Assembly: GCA_024278775.1 (NCBI GenBank)
Contig: JAJRSP010000121.1
Location: forward strand, 1-6,074
Direction of reading: 5' to 3'
DNA: 6,074 nucleotides
Source: Planctomycetota bacterium
GTDB taxonomy: Bacteria > Planctomycetota > Phycisphaerae > UBA1845
The notes beneath the pieces are model-generated. The model did no database searches. It was not told where the DNA came from and saw only the letters and a list, made by a program, of their open reading frames with translations. Position numbers and translations under genes: made by a program. Below, piece after piece: positions 5,829-6,074 of the stretch (positions within the stretch are counted from its first letter, which is position 1; every line of letters begins with the position of its first letter).

Positions 5829-6074
5829 CCGATCGAAATCGACGGCGTCGCGGTGGATTTGATCGACACGGCCGGAACTCACCCGTGTACCGACCCTCTC
5901 GAAACTGCGGCCATTGCGGGCACCCATCAACAGATCAAAGCGGCAGATCTGCGTGTGATCGTGTTGGATGCGTCGGCTCCACCGGCAACCGGGCTCTCAC
6001 CAGTACCCGAGCCCCCACCAGCGCCCGAGACTCCTTCATCCCCCCTTGCCAAGGGGGGAAAGAGTGGAGTCACC
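5829..6074 (+). pseudogene. Continuation of the MnmE-like G domain after the TAG
   Basis: The same frame as the upstream gene runs open from 5829 to the window edge. It encodes PIEIDGVAVDLIDTAG with the G3 motif DTAG, then DLRVIVLDASAPP, the strand that leads to G4 in MnmE. It resumes exactly where the G domain was interrupted, with no frameshift or missing residues, so it is the rest of the same gene and not a new one. Past residue 280 of the joined frame it turns proline-rich (PVPEPPPAPETP) and runs into a palindromic repeat at 6029-6071. NKxD (G4), the helical domain and the C-terminal C-x-GK motif of MnmE would lie beyond the window. Either the gene carries a recent nonsense mutation or the TAG is a base-call error. 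Confidence 0.75.
6029..6071. repeat. Palindromic C-rich/G-rich repeat inside the MnmE-like frame
   Basis: The inner stem TCCCCCCTT (6039-6047) and AAGGGGGGA (6051-6059) is perfect over 9 bp around GCC. An outer stem GACTCC (6029-6034) and GGAGTC (6066-6071) adds 6 bp across a small internal loop. Similar CCCCTTGCCAAGGGG palindromes are, to my knowledge, dispersed many times in planctomycete and some other bacterial genomes, mostly between genes. Here it is read in frame as SSPLAKGGKSGV. Confidence 0.65.

Overview
The window comes from a GC-rich bacterial chromosome and reads best as a Planctomycetota-like genome, probably a metagenome-assembled one. That placement is inference from three things: the style of the L27, CoaX and MnmE-like proteins; an exported protein of a type I associate with planctomycetes; and a C-rich/G-rich palindromic repeat at the right edge. 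No 16S rRNA or tRNA gene is present to anchor it. All coding lies in ordinary bacterial genes. I see no phage, CRISPR, IS element, tRNA or rRNA.

Layout, left to right. (a) 2-1114, + strand: the 3' end of a crotonase/enoyl-CoA hydratase gene, then a complete second crotonase gene that resembles PaaG. They are 15 bases apart and look like the tail of an acyl-CoA or aromatic (phenylacetate-type) degradation operon. (b) 1223-1930, - strand: a two-gene operon of an FlK-like hotdog acyl-CoA thioesterase followed by an EthD-domain protein. It converges on (a) across 108 bases with no obvious terminator. (c) 1931-2096: a divergent control region with a promoter-like pair and an imperfect inverted repeat. 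(d) 2097-2756, + strand: an exported protein of unknown function. (e) 2844-end, + strand: a housekeeping run of rpmA (L27), obgE (ribosome-associated GTPase), coaX (type III pantothenate kinase) and a divergent mnmE/trmE-like GTPase gene.

The crotonases, thioesterase and EthD protein fit a catabolic theme: hydration or isomerisation of CoA thioesters, with a thioesterase to remove dead-end ones. In the second block obgE, coaX and the mnmE-like gene are joined by two ATGA start/stop overlaps, so they should be co-translated. rpmA lies 197 bases upstream of obgE, and rplU, its usual partner, is not next to it.

The main oddity is at the right end. The MnmE-like frame is cut by an in-frame TAG at 5826-5828, inside the GTPase domain just after the switch I motif. 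The same frame then stays open to the window edge and still encodes the DTAG (G3) motif. The stop aligns with a glutamate in canonical MnmE, so one G-to-T change (GAG to TAG) would explain it. A little further on, a palindromic repeat with a 9-bp perfect inner stem sits in that same frame after a proline-rich stretch. This is either a recently broken gene carrying a repeat insertion or a base-call error in a gene that tolerates the insert.
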